A DNA stretch of 64,000 bases from an uncultured Sutterella sp. (GCA_900543805.1 UQTE01000010.1:1-64000); one strand, 5' to 3'; positions 31,486 through 41,808 are shown, counted from the first letter of the stretch. Notes: generated by a model from the letters alone, not told the origin. Made by a program: numbers and translations.

Positions 31486-32684
31486 ACCTGACCTCCACGC
31501 ATGTGAATTCTGTTTTCAAAATCGACGCGCATCAAGAGCCCCATCGCGAGGAGACTCGTCACGACGGCCGAGCCCCCGTAGCTCACGAAGGGCAAAGTGA
31601 GCCCCTTCGTCGGAAGCGCCCCCGAGGCGACGCCGATGTTGATGAAGACCTGCACGCCGAACCAAATGCCGATTCCCTGTGCGAGCAGGCCCGCGAAATA
31701 CCGTTCCAGCTTGATGGCCTGCCGCCCGATTTCAAAGGCGTGGCGAATCAGCCAGTAAAAAAGAAAAAGGACGACGAGGACGCCGGCGAAACCGGTTTCC
31801 TCGGCCCATACCGCCATAATAAAGTCGGTGTGGGGTTCGGGGAGGTAAGCAAGTTTTTCCACGGACCCGCCGAGTCCCACCCCGAAGAGCTCTCCGCGCC
31901 CGAAGGCGATGAGCGAGTGCGAGAGCTGATAGGCCGTGTTGAGGACGTGCTCCTCGGACCACGGCTCCATGAAGGCGAGCACGCGGCTCATGCGCCAGGG
32001 CGTGTCCCACACGATCCAACCCACCACCAGGATCACGACGGTGAGCACCGCCGCGAAGATGTAGAGCGACAGGCCTCCGATGAAGAGCGTCCCCAGAAAA
32101 ATCGCCACGATGACGACGAGCGACCCGAGGTCGGGCTGCTGCATCACGAGCACCGCCACGACCGCCATGTAGAGCGCCATCGGCAGGAACCCCTTCGTCG
32201 TCGAATGCATGAAGTCCTGCCGCCTGACTGTAAAGGAAGCCGTCCCGAGGAGGACCGCAAGCTTTACGATTTCACACACTTGAATCTGCACGGGCCCCAG
32301 GGGAATCCACCGCGTCGCCCCGTTGATGCGCCGCCCGACGCCCGGCACGAGTACGGCCGCGAGCAGGAAGACCGCGAGGATGAGAAGCCAGGGCGCCACG
32401 CGCTCCCAGAATCCGAGCGGAATGCGGTAGACCACCCAGGCGGCGAACCCGCCCGCAAGCACGAAGATCACGTGGCGCACGATGAAGTGATAGGCGGAAA
32501 AGTCTGAACGCGGATTGTCCCCCTGGGCGATCGTGGCCGAATAAATGGCCACGCACCCGATCGCAAGGAGCGCCAGAATGACCGTGAGGAGCCCGGTGTT
32601 GATGCCGACGGGCTCATGAAGGAGCGTCAGTCGGGCGCGCTCCATCTTTTCGCGCGAAGCGGAGGGTTTCGTGCGCGCCATCAA
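31482..32684 (-). CDS. ftsW: Septal peptidoglycan glycosyltransferase FtsW
   Basis: This 400-residue SEDS-family polymerase has about ten membrane helices. SEDS motifs are visible: PDLGSLVVI (about residue 180), YQLSHSLIAFGRGELFGVGLG (about 255-275, written in part) and PLKGLTLPFVSYGG-type sequence LPTKGLTLPFVSYGGSA (about 365). It works with FtsI to build septal peptidoglycan from lipid II. Both ends overlap neighbours (murD, murG) by 4 bases. Confidence 0.96.
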   Translation of the reverse strand: MMARTKPSASREKMERARLTLLHEPVGINTGLLTVILALLAIGCVAIYSATIAQGDNPRSDFSAYHFIVRHVIFVLAGGFAAWVVYRIPLGFWERVAPWLLILAVFLLAAVLVPGVGRRINGATRWIPLGPVQIQVCEIVKLAVLLGTASFTVRRQDFMHSTTKGFLPMALYMAVVAVLVMQQPDLGSLVVIVAIFLGTLFIGGLSLYIFAAVLTVVILVVGWIVWDTPWRMSRVLAFMEPWSEEHVLNTAYQLSHSLIAFGRGELFGVGLGGSVEKLAYLPEPHTDFIMAVWAEETGFAGVLVVLFLFYWLIRHAFEIGRQAIKLERYFAGLLAQGIGIWFGVQVFINIGVASGALPTKGLTLPFVSYGGSAVVTSLLAMGLLMRVDFENRIHMRGGQV

Positions 32685-34099
32685 ACTCCTCCGGCCGCGC
32701 GGCGCGCGGCGGCGATGAAGCGGGCGCTACGCTCGGCGTAGTCACGGAACATGTCCCAGGAGGCGCAGGCGGGAGAGAGCAACAAAACGCCGCCCGTCTT
32801 CACGGCGCGCGCCCAGAGCGCGTCGACCGCCTCTTCGAGCGTGCCGAATTCCTCCGTGGGCACCGCGTCCGCGAGCGCCTCGCGGATCTTTTCGCGGTCT
32901 TTCCCGATGAGCGCGACGAACGCGGCGTGCGAGCGAAGCGGTTCGCGCAGAGGCGAGAAGTCCTGTCCCTTGCCGTCACCCCCCATGAGGAGGTAGAGGC
33001 GCTTACCCTGCTTGCCTAGGCCTTCGACGGCCGCGACGACGGCGCCCACGTTCGTTCCCTTGGAGTCGTCCACGACGTCGACGCCCTCGGAAGAGAAGAC
33101 GAATTCCACGCGGTGCGCTTCGCCCCTGTAGCCGCGGACCCAGTCGAGCGCCGCCTTTTCGTCGCCCCCGGCCGCGCGCACGAGGGCGAGCGCCGCGAGA
33201 ACGTTGAGCGAATTGTGCCGGCCGCGAAGGAGAAGATCCGCTTCCGAGAGAAGCGGCACGAGGCGTCCCGCTTCCCGGCGCACGAGTTCGTTGCCTTGGA
33301 GGCCGTAGTCGCCCTCGCGCTCGGGCTGATCTTCTCCGAACGTCAAGTCGCCTTCGCGCAGAAGGCGCGGCACGGCGTCGTCGCCGCGCGCGAGCACGCG
33401 CACGCGCGCCGAGCGGAAAATGCGCTCCTTGGCCGCGCGGTAGCGCGCCATCGAGCCGTGCCAGTCGATGTGGTCTTCCGTAACGTTCAGAAGCGCCGCG
33501 CCGTCAAGCGAAAGCGAGGACGTCGTCTCGAGCTGAAAGCTCGAGAGTTCGAGCACCCAGGCGTCCGGAAGCGTCCCTTCGTCGGCCGCGCGCTCAAGGG
33601 CCGACAGGGCGTTGAGTCCGATGTTCCCCGCCGCGACGGCAGAGAATCCCGAAGCCTTGAGCATTTCGGTCGTGAGGACCGTCGTGGTCGTCTTTCCGTT
33701 CGTGCCGGTGATGCCGACCACCTTGGGGTGGTACCCCCGGCTCTCGCCGAGCGCCGCGAGAAGCCTTGCGAAAAGTTCGATTTCCCCGATCACGGGAATG
33801 CCGCGGACACGGGCGCGCGCCACCACGGGCGCGGCCGCGCCGAAGTCGGGAGAGAGTCCCGGGGAGAGGACGAGCACGTCGCACTCGTCACCGAGTTCGG
33901 GCGCAAAGCCTCCCGTCAGGAAGCGGGCCCCGGAGAGTTCGGCGCGAAGCGTCGCGAGCGCGGCGGGCGTCTCGCGCGTGTCGGCCACGGTGAGAAGCGC
34001 CCCTTCGCGCGCGAGATGGCGCGCGGCGGCGACGCCCGAAGCGCCCATTCCCAAAACCACGGCCCTGCGGCCCGTCCAAAAATCGGTGAGTTGCGGCAC
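32681..34099 (-). CDS. murD: UDP-MurNAc-L-alanine--D-glutamate ligase MurD
   Basis: This 472-residue Mur ligase adds D-Glu. It has the N-terminal VLGMGASGVAAARHLA motif, the ATP loop GITGTNGKTTTTVL (about residue 130), LNVTEDHIDWHGSM (about 215) and VDDSKGTNVGA (about 335). It is 10 bases downstream of mraY and overlaps ftsW by 4 bases. Confidence 0.97.
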   Translation of the reverse strand: MPQLTDFWTGRRAVVLGMGASGVAAARHLAREGALLTVADTRETPAALATLRAELSGARFLTGGFAPELGDECDVLVLSPGLSPDFGAAAPVVARARVRGIPVIGEIELFARLLAALGESRGYHPKVVGITGTNGKTTTTVLTTEMLKASGFSAVAAGNIGLNALSALERAADEGTLPDAWVLELSSFQLETTSSLSLDGAALLNVTEDHIDWHGSMARYRAAKERIFRSARVRVLARGDDAVPRLLREGDLTFGEDQPEREGDYGLQGNELVRREAGRLVPLLSEADLLLRGRHNSLNVLAALALVRAAGGDEKAALDWVRGYRGEAHRVEFVFSSEGVDVVDDSKGTNVGAVVAAVEGLGKQGKRLYLLMGGDGKGQDFSPLREPLRSHAAFVALIGKDREKIREALADAVPTEEFGTLEEAVDALWARAVKTGGVLLLSPACASWDMFRDYAERSARFIAAARRAAGGV

Positions 34100-34109
34100 G
34101 ATGCTCTCC

Positions 34110-35264
34110 TTAGCGGATCTTCAGAGTGGAAAGTCCGATGAGAACCAAAATGAAGGTGATGATCCAAAAACGCGTCACGACCTGCGTTTCCTTCCATCCC
34201 TTCAGTTCGAAATGGTGGTGAATCGGCGCCATCAGGAAGACGCGCTTGCCGTGCGAGAGACGGAAGTAGACCGTCTGAATCATGACCGAGAGCGTTTCCA
34301 CGACGAAAATCCCGCCCATGATGGCGAGGACGATTTCCTGACGCGTGATGACGGCGACCGTTCCGAGGCAGCCGCCGAGGGCGAGCGCACCGACGTCGCC
34401 CATGAAGACCTGCGCCGGATGCGCGTTGAACCAGAGGAAGGCGAGGCCCGCCCCGGCGAGCGCTCCGCAGATGACGACGAGTTCGCCCGCGCCCGGAATG
34501 TAGGGGAAGAGCAAGTAGGACGAGAAGTCGGGACGTCCCACGACGTAGGCGAAGATCCCGAGGGCCGATCCGACGAGAACCGAGGGAAGAATCGCCAGGC
34601 CGTCGAGACCGTCCGTCAGATTCACGGCGTTGCTCGAGCCCACGATCACGATGAAGGTGAAGATCAGGAAACCGATGAGCCCGAACGGAAGCGCGATGTC
34701 CTTGAAGAACGGAATGAGAAGATGCAGATTTTCGGAGACCTCAAGCGGCATCCCCGCGGCGCGCCACGTCTGCCAGGCCTCGGCCATCGTTGCGCCCGGC
34801 GTCACGGCGAGCGCGAAGACGAGATAGACGCCCGCCACGACGGCGATGAGCGACTGCCAGCCGAATTTCTCGCGCGCGCTCATCCCCTTGGGGTTGTGGT
34901 GCACGACCTTGCGGTAGTCGTCAATCCAGCCGACGAGCCCGTAGCCCATCGTCACGAAGAGCGTGACCCAAACGAAACGGTTCGAAAGATCCGCCCAGAG
35001 AAGCGTCGATACGCCGATCCCCACGAGCATGAGGGCGCCCCCCATGGTGGGCGTGCCGTCCTTGACGAGGTGCGACTTCGGGCCGTCCGTGCGGACGGCT
35101 TGTCCGAAGTGCATGGCCCGCAGCTTGCGGATCACGGCCGGCCCGGCGGCAAAGCCGATGAAGAGCGCCGTGAGCGCGGCGAGCAGCGCGCGAAGCGTCA
35201 GGTAGTTGAAAACGGAGAATCCCGAAACGGATTCCGACCAGTGACGAAAAAGTTCCAAAAGCAT
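34110..35264 (-). CDS. mraY: Phospho-MurNAc-pentapeptide transferase MraY
   Basis: This 384-residue inner-membrane enzyme forms lipid I from UDP-MurNAc-pentapeptide and undecaprenyl phosphate. It has ten membrane helices and the family motifs [13 protein letters not shown] (about 63-76), [13 protein letters not shown] (about 200, the catalytic Asp region), [12 protein letters not shown] (about 288) and [14 protein letters not shown] near the C-terminus. Confidence 0.98.
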   Translation of the reverse strand: MLLELFRHWSESVSGFSVFNYLTLRALLAALTALFIGFAAGPAVIRKLRAMHFGQAVRTDGPKSHLVKDGTPTMGGALMLVGIGVSTLLWADLSNRFVWVTLFVTMGYGLVGWIDDYRKVVHHNPKGMSAREKFGWQSLIAVVAGVYLVFALAVTPGATMAEAWQTWRAAGMPLEVSENLHLLIPFFKDIALPFGLIGFLIFTFIVIVGSSNAVNLTDGLDGLAILPSVLVGSALGIFAYVVGRPDFSSYLLFPYIPGAGELVVICGALAGAGLAFLWFNAHPAQVFMGDVGALALGGCLGTVAVITRQEIVLAIMGGIFVVETLSVMIQTVYFRLSHGKRVFLMAPIHHHFELKGWKETQVVTRFWIITFILVLIGLSTLKIR

Positions 35265-35282
35265 GATGGTGCCGTGTTGTTC

Positions 35283-36653
35283 TTATTGCCCCGACGTTTC
35301 CCGCTTGCAGGCCTCGATCGCGCGCACGACGCGCTCGAGTCCCGCCGAATGGCTGGCCTTGACGGTCAGCGTCCCGGCGGCGGGGAGAATTTCCTGAAGT
35401 TTTGCGAGGAGTTCCCCGCAGTCCGAGAAGGTCCGCGCGCCCTTGCCGAAGGCTTCGGCCGCAAGACGGGGCTCTTCGCCCACGGTCCAGAGTTCGTCGA
35501 GACCGCAGCTGCGGGCCCATTCGCCCATTTCCCGGTGAAAGCGGGCGCTCTGCGCACCGATTTCCCCCATCGCGCCGAGGACAAAGATCCTCGGTCCCGG
35601 AGCCTCGGCCGTCATGCGCATCGAAGCGCGCACGCTGTCGGGATTCGCATTGTACGCGTCGTCGATGAGCGTGAAGGCGCCGAAAGTCGTTCGGGCGCCC
35701 CGTCCGGGGAGCGCCTCGAAGGCTTCGAGCCCGCGCTGAACCGCCTCGAGCGGCACGCCCGCCGCGACCGCGGCGCAGGCCGCGCCCGTCGCGTTGTGCA
35801 CGTTGTGTTCGCCCTGAATGCGAAGCGCGATCCGGCAGGTTCCCGCGGGGGTTTCAAGCGTGAGAACGCCCGACGCGTAACTTCCCCGCACGACGCCGCG
35901 TCCGTCGGGACGGATCGTGTAGAGCCAAGCCTCCTTCTTCGCGGCGACGCACATCGCCTCCCAAATGCCGGCGCAGGCGTCGTCGGCGGGAACGGCGACC
36001 CGGGCGCCCTTGGCGGCGCCCGCGATCATGAAGCCGTTTTCATAGGCCGTCGCCTCGACGGTCGCGAGAAATTCCTGATGTTCGCGCTGCGCGTTGGTGA
36101 CGAGCACCACGTCGGGGCGCACCATGTCGGCGAGCTGCGCCATTTCGCCCGGATGATTCATCCCGGCTTCGACGAGCCCCATGCGGTCGCCCGCCTTCAT
36201 CGAAAGAAGCGTGTGCGAGACGCCGAGTTCGTTGTTGAAGTTTCCCTTCGTCGCCCAGAAGGCGTCGCCGAAGGCTTCCTTCAGAATGGCGGCGAGCATC
36301 TGCGTGGTCGTCGTCTTGCCGTTGCTGCCGACGACCGCGAGCACGGGACCATCAAACCTGCGACGGCGCTGCGCCGCCAACAGCATGTACGCCCAGCGCG
36401 TGTCGGGAACGACGAGCTGCGGCATGTCGACGGGCGTTTCGCGTTCGACGACGGCCGCGACGGCGCCCGCCTCTCGCACAGCCGACAAAAAGTCGTGCGC
36501 GTCAAAGCGCTCGCCGCGCAGGGCGACGAAGACGGAACCCGGCGTGACCCGGCGGGAGTCCGTCACAAGCGGCGCGGACGCAAAGAGCGTCTGCCATTTT
36601 TCTCCCGCCGCCTTCAGTGCGGCTTCGGTTTTCCTGCGAAGCTCCCAATTCAT
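35283..36653 (-). CDS. murF: UDP-MurNAc-tripeptide--D-Ala-D-Ala ligase MurF
   Basis: This 456-residue Mur ligase adds the D-Ala-D-Ala made by DdlB. It has the ATP loop VVGSNGKTTTTQML (about 105-118), the MGLVEAGMNHPGEM motif (about 155), GEHNVHNATGAACAA (about 285) and DDAYNANPDSVRASM (about 335). It overlaps murE by 4 bases and precedes mraY by 18. Confidence 0.97.
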   Translation of the reverse strand: MNWELRRKTEAALKAAGEKWQTLFASAPLVTDSRRVTPGSVFVALRGERFDAHDFLSAVREAGAVAAVVERETPVDMPQLVVPDTRWAYMLLAAQRRRRFDGPVLAVVGSNGKTTTTQMLAAILKEAFGDAFWATKGNFNNELGVSHTLLSMKAGDRMGLVEAGMNHPGEMAQLADMVRPDVVLVTNAQREHQEFLATVEATAYENGFMIAGAAKGARVAVPADDACAGIWEAMCVAAKKEAWLYTIRPDGRGVVRGSYASGVLTLETPAGTCRIALRIQGEHNVHNATGAACAAVAAGVPLEAVQRGLEAFEALPGRGARTTFGAFTLIDDAYNANPDSVRASMRMTAEAPGPRIFVLGAMGEIGAQSARFHREMGEWARSCGLDELWTVGEEPRLAAEAFGKGARTFSDCGELLAKLQEILPAAGTLTVKASHSAGLERVVRAIEACKRETSGQ

Positions 36654-38158
36654 CGGCGGTCTCCCGAGAGAAGGCGGGTGCGGCGCTCCACAAACACTTC
36701 CCGAACGACTTCCGCGTCGGAGAAGGGATGGCGCACGCCGTTGATTTCCTGATAGTCCTCGTGGCCCTTCCCCGCGACGAGCACGACGTCTTCGGGCGCG
36801 GCCGCGAGAATCGCCTCGTGAATCGCTTTGCGGCGGTCCGCCTCCACAAGGGCGGGCGCACCGCGGAAGCCCGCGGTGATGTCGCTAAGAATCGCTTCGG
36901 GCGACTCGGTGCGGGGATTGTCGCTCGTGACGACGACGCGGTCGGCCTCGGCTTCGGCGGCGGCCGCCATCAGGGGGCGCTTTCCGGCGTCGCGGTCACC
37001 TCCGCAGCCGAACACTACCCAGAGGCGCCCGCCGCGAACCTTGGCGATGGGGCGAAGATTCGCGAGCGCCTTCACCAGGGCGTCGGGCGTGTGGGCGTAA
37101 TCGACGACGGCAAGCGGAACGCCTTCGGCGCGAAGCATCTGCATGCGACCTTCCGGCGCGCGAAGCGACGAAAGATGCGGCAGGAAGTCGGCCGCGGCGT
37201 ACCCCGCTGCGCGCAGCACGGCAACGACGCCCAAGAGATTCGCCACGTTGAAGTCCCCCGCGAGAGGAATCTCCACGTCGAAGCGCCCTTCGTCGGTCAC
37301 GAGCGTAAAGCGCATGCCGTGCGGCACCGCACGGACGTCTTCGGCGCCGACGTAGCGGTCGTGCACCCAGGCGGGCTCGCCACGAAGGCTCGTCGCCCAC
37401 ACCCGCACGCCGTGCGCGCGGGCGGTCTCGGCCATAGCCTCGGCCGCGGGATCATCCGCGTTGAGGACGGCGTCCTCGAGTTCGGGACGCGCAAAGAGAA
37501 GGCGCTTCGCTTCTTCGTAGGCCTCCATGGAGCCGTGATAGTCGAGATGGTCGCGCGTGAGGTTCGTAAAGACGCCGATGCGCACCGCGGCGCCCGAGAG
37601 GCGCCCCTGAACGAGTCCGATCGAACTCGCTTCCACGGCGAAAGCCTGTGCGCCGTGCGCCTTCAGATCAAAAAGAAGTCCTTCGAGACTCACCGCGTCG
37701 GGCGTCGTGAGTCCGGGCGAAGGGAAGCGTTCGCCCGCAAGGAAGGTGCCGATCGTCCCGACGGCCGCGCAGGGACGGCCGAGCGCGCTCAAAAGCTGCG
37801 CGCACCAGTGGCTCGTCGTGGTTTTCCCGTTCGTGCCCGTCACGGCGACGCCGAGCATCGATTCGGCGGGTTTTCCGTAAAAGAGCGCGGCGATTTCCCC
37901 CGCCCGTTCCGAGAGCTTCGGAACCGGCAGGGTCGGCATCGGGTGGTGTTCCGGCGCCGCTTCGTTTTCGCGGGCCTCATAGATCGCCCCGGCGGCGCCC
38001 CGCGCCTCGGCGACGCGGATGAAATGCCGCCCGTCGCTCGTACGTCCCGGGAGCGCCACAAAGACGTCGCCCGGTTCGACGAGGCGGCTGTCCACCCGCA
38101 GGTGGGATCCCTCGTGCACAAGGCGGCGCAGCCACGCCACCACTTCTTCGTTCGTCAT
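36650..38158 (-). CDS. murE: UDP-MurNAc-tripeptide synthetase MurE
   Basis: This Mur ligase of about 502 residues adds the third amino acid. It has the ATP loop VTGTNGKTTTSHW (about residue 108) and NLTRDHLDYHGSM (about 210). The specificity motif DNPR (SDNPRTESPEAI, about residue 410) predicts meso-diaminopimelate, as in other Gram-negative cells. The frame opens at 38224 (524 residues). I prefer the ATG at 38158 because it gives a family-normal length and an N-terminus matching homologues, but neither start has a strong ribosome-binding site. Confidence 0.94.
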   Translation of the reverse strand: MTNEEVVAWLRRLVHEGSHLRVDSRLVEPGDVFVALPGRTSDGRHFIRVAEARGAAGAIYEARENEAAPEHHPMPTLPVPKLSERAGEIAALFYGKPAESMLGVAVTGTNGKTTTSHWCAQLLSALGRPCAAVGTIGTFLAGERFPSPGLTTPDAVSLEGLLFDLKAHGAQAFAVEASSIGLVQGRLSGAAVRIGVFTNLTRDHLDYHGSMEAYEEAKRLLFARPELEDAVLNADDPAAEAMAETARAHGVRVWATSLRGEPAWVHDRYVGAEDVRAVPHGMRFTLVTDEGRFDVEIPLAGDFNVANLLGVVAVLRAAGYAAADFLPHLSSLRAPEGRMQMLRAEGVPLAVVDYAHTPDALVKALANLRPIAKVRGGRLWVVFGCGGDRDAGKRPLMAAAAEAEADRVVVTSDNPRTESPEAILSDITAGFRGAPALVEADRRKAIHEAILAAAPEDVVLVAGKGHEDYQEINGVRHPFSDAEVVREVFVERRTRLLSGDRR

Positions 38159-38264
38159 AACTGTCGGTGCGCCCCTCGGCCGTTTCGCCGGGAAAGGCGC
38201 ACGCTCTCCTTCTTTCCGTTTCATCCAATGGACGCGTCCCGAAGGACGCGCCCGTTCAACCGTT

Positions 38265-40073
38265 TCAGCCCCGCGTGCCGCGTTTTTGCTCCTTGAGAGC
38301 CTCCTGCGCGGCCACGTCGAAGTCAGGGCTCACCATCATCGTGCGCAGCGCGCCCGCGGCCACTTCGTTGAAGACGGGGCCCGCGGCCTTGCCGCCGAAA
38401 TGCATCCCGCGCTTGGCCTCGTCGATCATGACGGCGATCACGAAGCGCGGACGCGTCGCGGGAATGATCCCGACGAAACTCGCCACGGTATCGTCGACAT
38501 AGCGGCCGTTCTTCACTTTGTTTGCAGTGCCGGTCTTCCCGGCCACCGTATACCCCGCGACCTTCACGATCGAGGCCGTGCCGCCGCGGCGCACCGTATT
38601 CATCATCATGGCCCGAATGCTTCGCGCCGTTTCGGGCTTGAAGACGGGCTCGCCCTTGACGACCTCCCCTTCGGGACGCTTGTAGAGCGTGAGGTCGATC
38701 ACGTCGCCGTCGCGCGCGATCGCCGTGTAGGCGCGCACGAGCTGCAGAAGCGAGACCGTCACGCCGTGACCGTAGGAAATGGTCGCCTGCTCGATCGGGC
38801 GCCAGGTCTTGGCGGGGCGAAGCCGTCCCGCCGTGGCGCCGGGAAAGCCGATCGACACGGGTCGGCCGAAGCCGAGCTTCGAATACATGTCGCCCAAGAC
38901 CTGCGGCGCAATTTCGAGGGCGATCTTGACGGTGCCGATGTTGGAGCTTCGCGCCACGATCTCCGCTACGGTGAGAAGGCCGTAGTCGTGAATGTCCCCG
39001 ATCGTACGGTCGCCGATCGTGAGTTTTCCCGGGGCCGTCTGAATCGTCGTCATCGGCGTGACGATCCCCATGTCGAGCGCCTTGGCGATCGCAAAGGGCT
39101 TCATGGTCGAGCCCGGCTCGAACTGGTCGGTGATCGAGCGGTTGCGAACGAGGTCGAACTTGATCCCCGCCTTGTCGTTCGGATCGTAGGCGGGCGAATT
39201 GACGAGCGCGAGAATCTCGCCCGTCCGGACGTCCGCGACGATGACCGCCCCCGCCTTCGCTTCGGCGTTCTTGACGGCCGCGTTGAGGGCGTCGTAGGCG
39301 ATGAACTGAATGCGCGAGTCGATGGAAAGCTGGACGTTTTGCCCCGGACGGGCTTCGACCGCCCAGACGTCGTCGACCACGCGTCCGAAGCGGTCGCGAA
39401 TCACGCGGCGCACCCCCTCTTCCCCGCGCAACGTGCGGTCCATGGCAAGTTCCACGCCTTCCTGACCGTGGTTTTCGGAGTCGGTGAAGCCCACGATGTG
39501 CGCAAGCACGGGGCCGTCGGGATAAAAGCGCCTCACTTCGGGCGTGATGCCGATGCCAGGAATGCCGAGCTTGCGCACGGTTTCCGCGGTCGAGACGCTT
39601 TCGCGGCGCGCGAGATACACGAAGTGCGGAGAGGACGGATGCTCGAGTTTGCGGCGAAGCGACGAGTACGACATGCCGAGCGTCTTGGCGAGCGTCTGCA
39701 GATCCTTCTTGTCGGCCTTGAGCGTGAAGGCGGGGTCGGCCCAGATGTTGCGCACCGGCAGGCTCGAAGCGAGGACGACGCCGTTGCGGTCGAGGATTTC
39801 GCCGCGCGTGCTCGCGAGCGACACCGTGCGGGCGTAGCGGTATTCGCCCTGACGCTGCAGAAAGTCCGTGTTGAGGACCTGCAGATAGAAGGCGCGCACG
39901 GCCAGGCCCAAAAAGCCCGCCACGATGAGGAAGAACGCCACGTAGGTGTGGGCGGGCGGGATGCGCACGACGATGAGCGGACTGCTCTCGTCGCGCGGAC
40001 GCGCCTCTCTTCTCTCGCGGTCACGCGAGAGAAGCGTGAGGAAAAAGCGGCGGATGCACGAAAAGATCTTCAT
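38265..40073 (-). CDS. ftsI: Septal transpeptidase FtsI (PBP3)
   Basis: This 602-residue class B penicillin-binding protein cross-links septal peptidoglycan. It has a basic cytoplasmic tail, a single membrane helix (about 44-66), a pedestal domain with TRGEILDRNGVVLASS (about 89-104), and a transpeptidase domain with S322-T-M-K325, SSN (about 380) and KTG (in VAGKTGTANKVK, about 540). The N-terminal 40 residues, rich in Arg, are longer than average. It overlaps ftsL by 4 bases. Confidence 0.97.
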   Translation of the reverse strand: MKIFSCIRRFFLTLLSRDRERREARPRDESSPLIVVRIPPAHTYVAFFLIVAGFLGLAVRAFYLQVLNTDFLQRQGEYRYARTVSLASTRGEILDRNGVVLASSLPVRNIWADPAFTLKADKKDLQTLAKTLGMSYSSLRRKLEHPSSPHFVYLARRESVSTAETVRKLGIPGIGITPEVRRFYPDGPVLAHIVGFTDSENHGQEGVELAMDRTLRGEEGVRRVIRDRFGRVVDDVWAVEARPGQNVQLSIDSRIQFIAYDALNAAVKNAEAKAGAVIVADVRTGEILALVNSPAYDPNDKAGIKFDLVRNRSITDQFEPGSTMKPFAIAKALDMGIVTPMTTIQTAPGKLTIGDRTIGDIHDYGLLTVAEIVARSSNIGTVKIALEIAPQVLGDMYSKLGFGRPVSIGFPGATAGRLRPAKTWRPIEQATISYGHGVTVSLLQLVRAYTAIARDGDVIDLTLYKRPEGEVVKGEPVFKPETARSIRAMMMNTVRRGGTASIVKVAGYTVAGKTGTANKVKNGRYVDDTVASFVGIIPATRPRFVIAVMIDEAKRGMHFGGKAAGPVFNEVAAGALRTMMVSPDFDVAAQEALKEQKRGTRG

Positions 40074-40411
40074 CGCTTCGCCTCTTTTCGCTCCGCCTCA
40101 GCGGGCGCATCGGATTTCTTCGCCTCCGCGCCCTCGAGAATCACGGTGTGCGCGCCGTCCACGGGCACGAGCCCGAAGGCGGCGGCCGAGTCGGAAATGC
40201 GACTCGGGAGCGACGCACGGCGCACGCGCATGAGAAGCTCCGCCTGATCATCCTTCAGGCGGCGCTCCACGTCGATGGCGCGCTCGTGTTCGACAAAGAG
40301 CTGACGCATCCGATAGCGTTCGTTGACGAGCATCACGCTCCCCGCAAGGAGCGCAATCCCCGTCACGATCGAGAGGATGAACAGCACTTTTTCGCGCTCC
40401 TTCCCGTTCAC
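40070..40411 (-). CDS. ftsL: Cell division protein FtsL
   Basis: This small bitopic protein of 113 residues has a GTG start that overlaps the rsmH stop (GTGA), with GGAG 8 bases upstream. A membrane helix spans about residues 9-29 (VLFILSIVTGIALLAGSVML), followed by a periplasmic coiled coil (NERYRMRQLFVEHERAIDVE to LLMRVRRA) that would pair with FtsB and FtsQ. The C-terminus ends in an acidic/basic tail. Assignment rests on size, topology and place between rsmH and ftsI. Confidence 0.9.
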   Translation of the reverse strand: MNGKEREKVLFILSIVTGIALLAGSVMLVNERYRMRQLFVEHERAIDVERRLKDDQAELLMRVRRASLPSRISDSAAAFGLVPVDGAHTVILEGAEAKKSDAPAEAERKEAKR

Positions 40412-41361
40412 GGCGTCGTCTCCGACCAGGGTTGGGCCGTACGCGTGCCGACGCGCAGGATGGCGGAGCGTGCGCGGGGATTCGCGCTGCATTCCTCTTC
40501 GCTCGGGCGAATGCGGCGGATGTCGACGAAGGTGGGCTGCGGAAGATCTTCGGCGCGGATCGGCAGCCTCGGATCGAGTTTTTTCTCGGGGTGCGACGCT
40601 TCGTCGAAGAAATGCTTCACGATGCGGTCTTCGAGCGAATGGAACGTAATGACGGCGAGACGCCCCTCGGGTTTGAGGAGGGCGCCCGCGGCGCAGAGCG
40701 CCGCGCGCAGTTCGTCCAATTCCCCGTTCACGGCGATCCGCACGGCCTGGAAGGTCCGCGTGGCGGGATGCTGATTCGCGTCCTTGCGGTTTCGCGGCAC
40801 GACGGACGCGACGAGATCGGCAAGTTCTTTTGTGGTGCGCACGGGAGCCGTGGCGCGGCGCTCGACGATGCGGCGAGCGATGGCGCGGGCGAAGCGCTCT
40901 TCGCCGTACACCTTGAGAACCCGGGCGATGTCTTCTTCCGAGCGGGTTTCGAGCCACTCCGCGGCCGTGGGGCCCGTCGTCGTGTCCATGCGCATGTCAA
41001 GGGGCCCGTCGAAGCGGAAGCTGAAGCCCCGTTCGGCGTCGTCGATCTGCGGCGAAGAGACGCCGATGTCAAGGAAAATGCCGTCGACCGCCGTGACGCC
41101 GCGCTCGGCGAGGGCTTCCCGCATCGTCGAGAAGGGCGCGTGCACGATCGTGAAGCGCGGATCCGTGATTTCCGCCGCCGCCCGAACGGCCTCGGGATCG
41201 CGGTCAAACGCGATCAGCCGTCCGTCGTCGGAGAGCTTGGAGAGGATGCGGCGCGCATGTCCGCCGCGGCCGAAAGTGCCGTCGACGTAAAGCCCCGAAG
41301 GATTTCCTACGAGGGCTTCCGGGGATTCTTCTCCCAATACGGACAGATGAACGAAGGTCAC
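40408..41361 (-). CDS. rsmH: 16S rRNA m4C1402 methyltransferase RsmH
   Basis: This 317-residue SAM-dependent methyltransferase modifies C1402 in the ribosomal P site. It has the SAM motif YVDGTFGRGGHARRIL (about 26-41), FLDIGVSSPQIDDAERGFSF (about 95-114) and the C-terminal VITFHSLEDRIVKHFF (about 243-258). It is the second gene of the dcw cluster, 24 bases after mraZ. Confidence 0.97.
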   Translation of the reverse strand: MTFVHLSVLGEESPEALVGNPSGLYVDGTFGRGGHARRILSKLSDDGRLIAFDRDPEAVRAAAEITDPRFTIVHAPFSTMREALAERGVTAVDGIFLDIGVSSPQIDDAERGFSFRFDGPLDMRMDTTTGPTAAEWLETRSEEDIARVLKVYGEERFARAIARRIVERRATAPVRTTKELADLVASVVPRNRKDANQHPATRTFQAVRIAVNGELDELRAALCAAGALLKPEGRLAVITFHSLEDRIVKHFFDEASHPEKKLDPRLPIRAEDLPQPTFVDIRRIRPSEEECSANPRARSAILRVGTRTAQPWSETTP

Positions 41362-41385
41362 GGGGTTCTCCGAAAAGGCGGCGGA

Positions 41386-41808
41386 TCAAAAAACAAAATC
41401 GGCCGCGCAAGCGCCCGCGGTCGCGGCGTCTTCTTCGGCTTTCTGCCAACGCGCGCGGTCCCAGAGTTCGAAGTGTTCGCCGAGTCCCAAAAGAACGACG
41501 TCGCGATCGAGTCCTGCCAATTCGCGCAGAGACGTCGGAACGAGCAGTCGCCCCGCCTTGTCGAAGGCCACGCTTTCGGCGCTGCCGAGCACGAGACGCT
41601 GCAGAGCCCGCGCGGAAAAAGGCAGGCGCGCGAGTTCGTCGCGTTTGCGCGACCAGACGGATTCGGGATAGAGAAGAAGACACCCGTCGGGGTGACGGGT
41701 AAAGACGAGCCCCGCCTCTTCGTTTTCGGCCAGGGTCTCGCGATGCCGCGATGGCATGCTGAGCCGTCCCTTGACGTCAAGTTTCAGAAGCGAAGTCCCT
41801 TGAAACAC
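41386..41808 (-). CDS. mraZ: Transcriptional regulator MraZ
   Basis: This 140-residue double AbrB-like protein represses its own dcw operon by binding repeated TGGGN motifs. It begins at a GTG (41806-41808), giving (M)FQGTSLLKLDVKGRLSMPS, the canonical N-terminus. Conserved DxxxR signatures occur in each half (DVKGRLSMP; DKAGRLLVPT). The frame is open to 41892, but that extension covers the operator and is not conserved-looking. Confidence 0.95.
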   Translation of the reverse strand: MFQGTSLLKLDVKGRLSMPSRHRETLAENEEAGLVFTRHPDGCLLLYPESVWSRKRDELARLPFSARALQRLVLGSAESVAFDKAGRLLVPTSLRELAGLDRDVVLLGLGEHFELWDRARWQKAEEDAATAGACAADFVF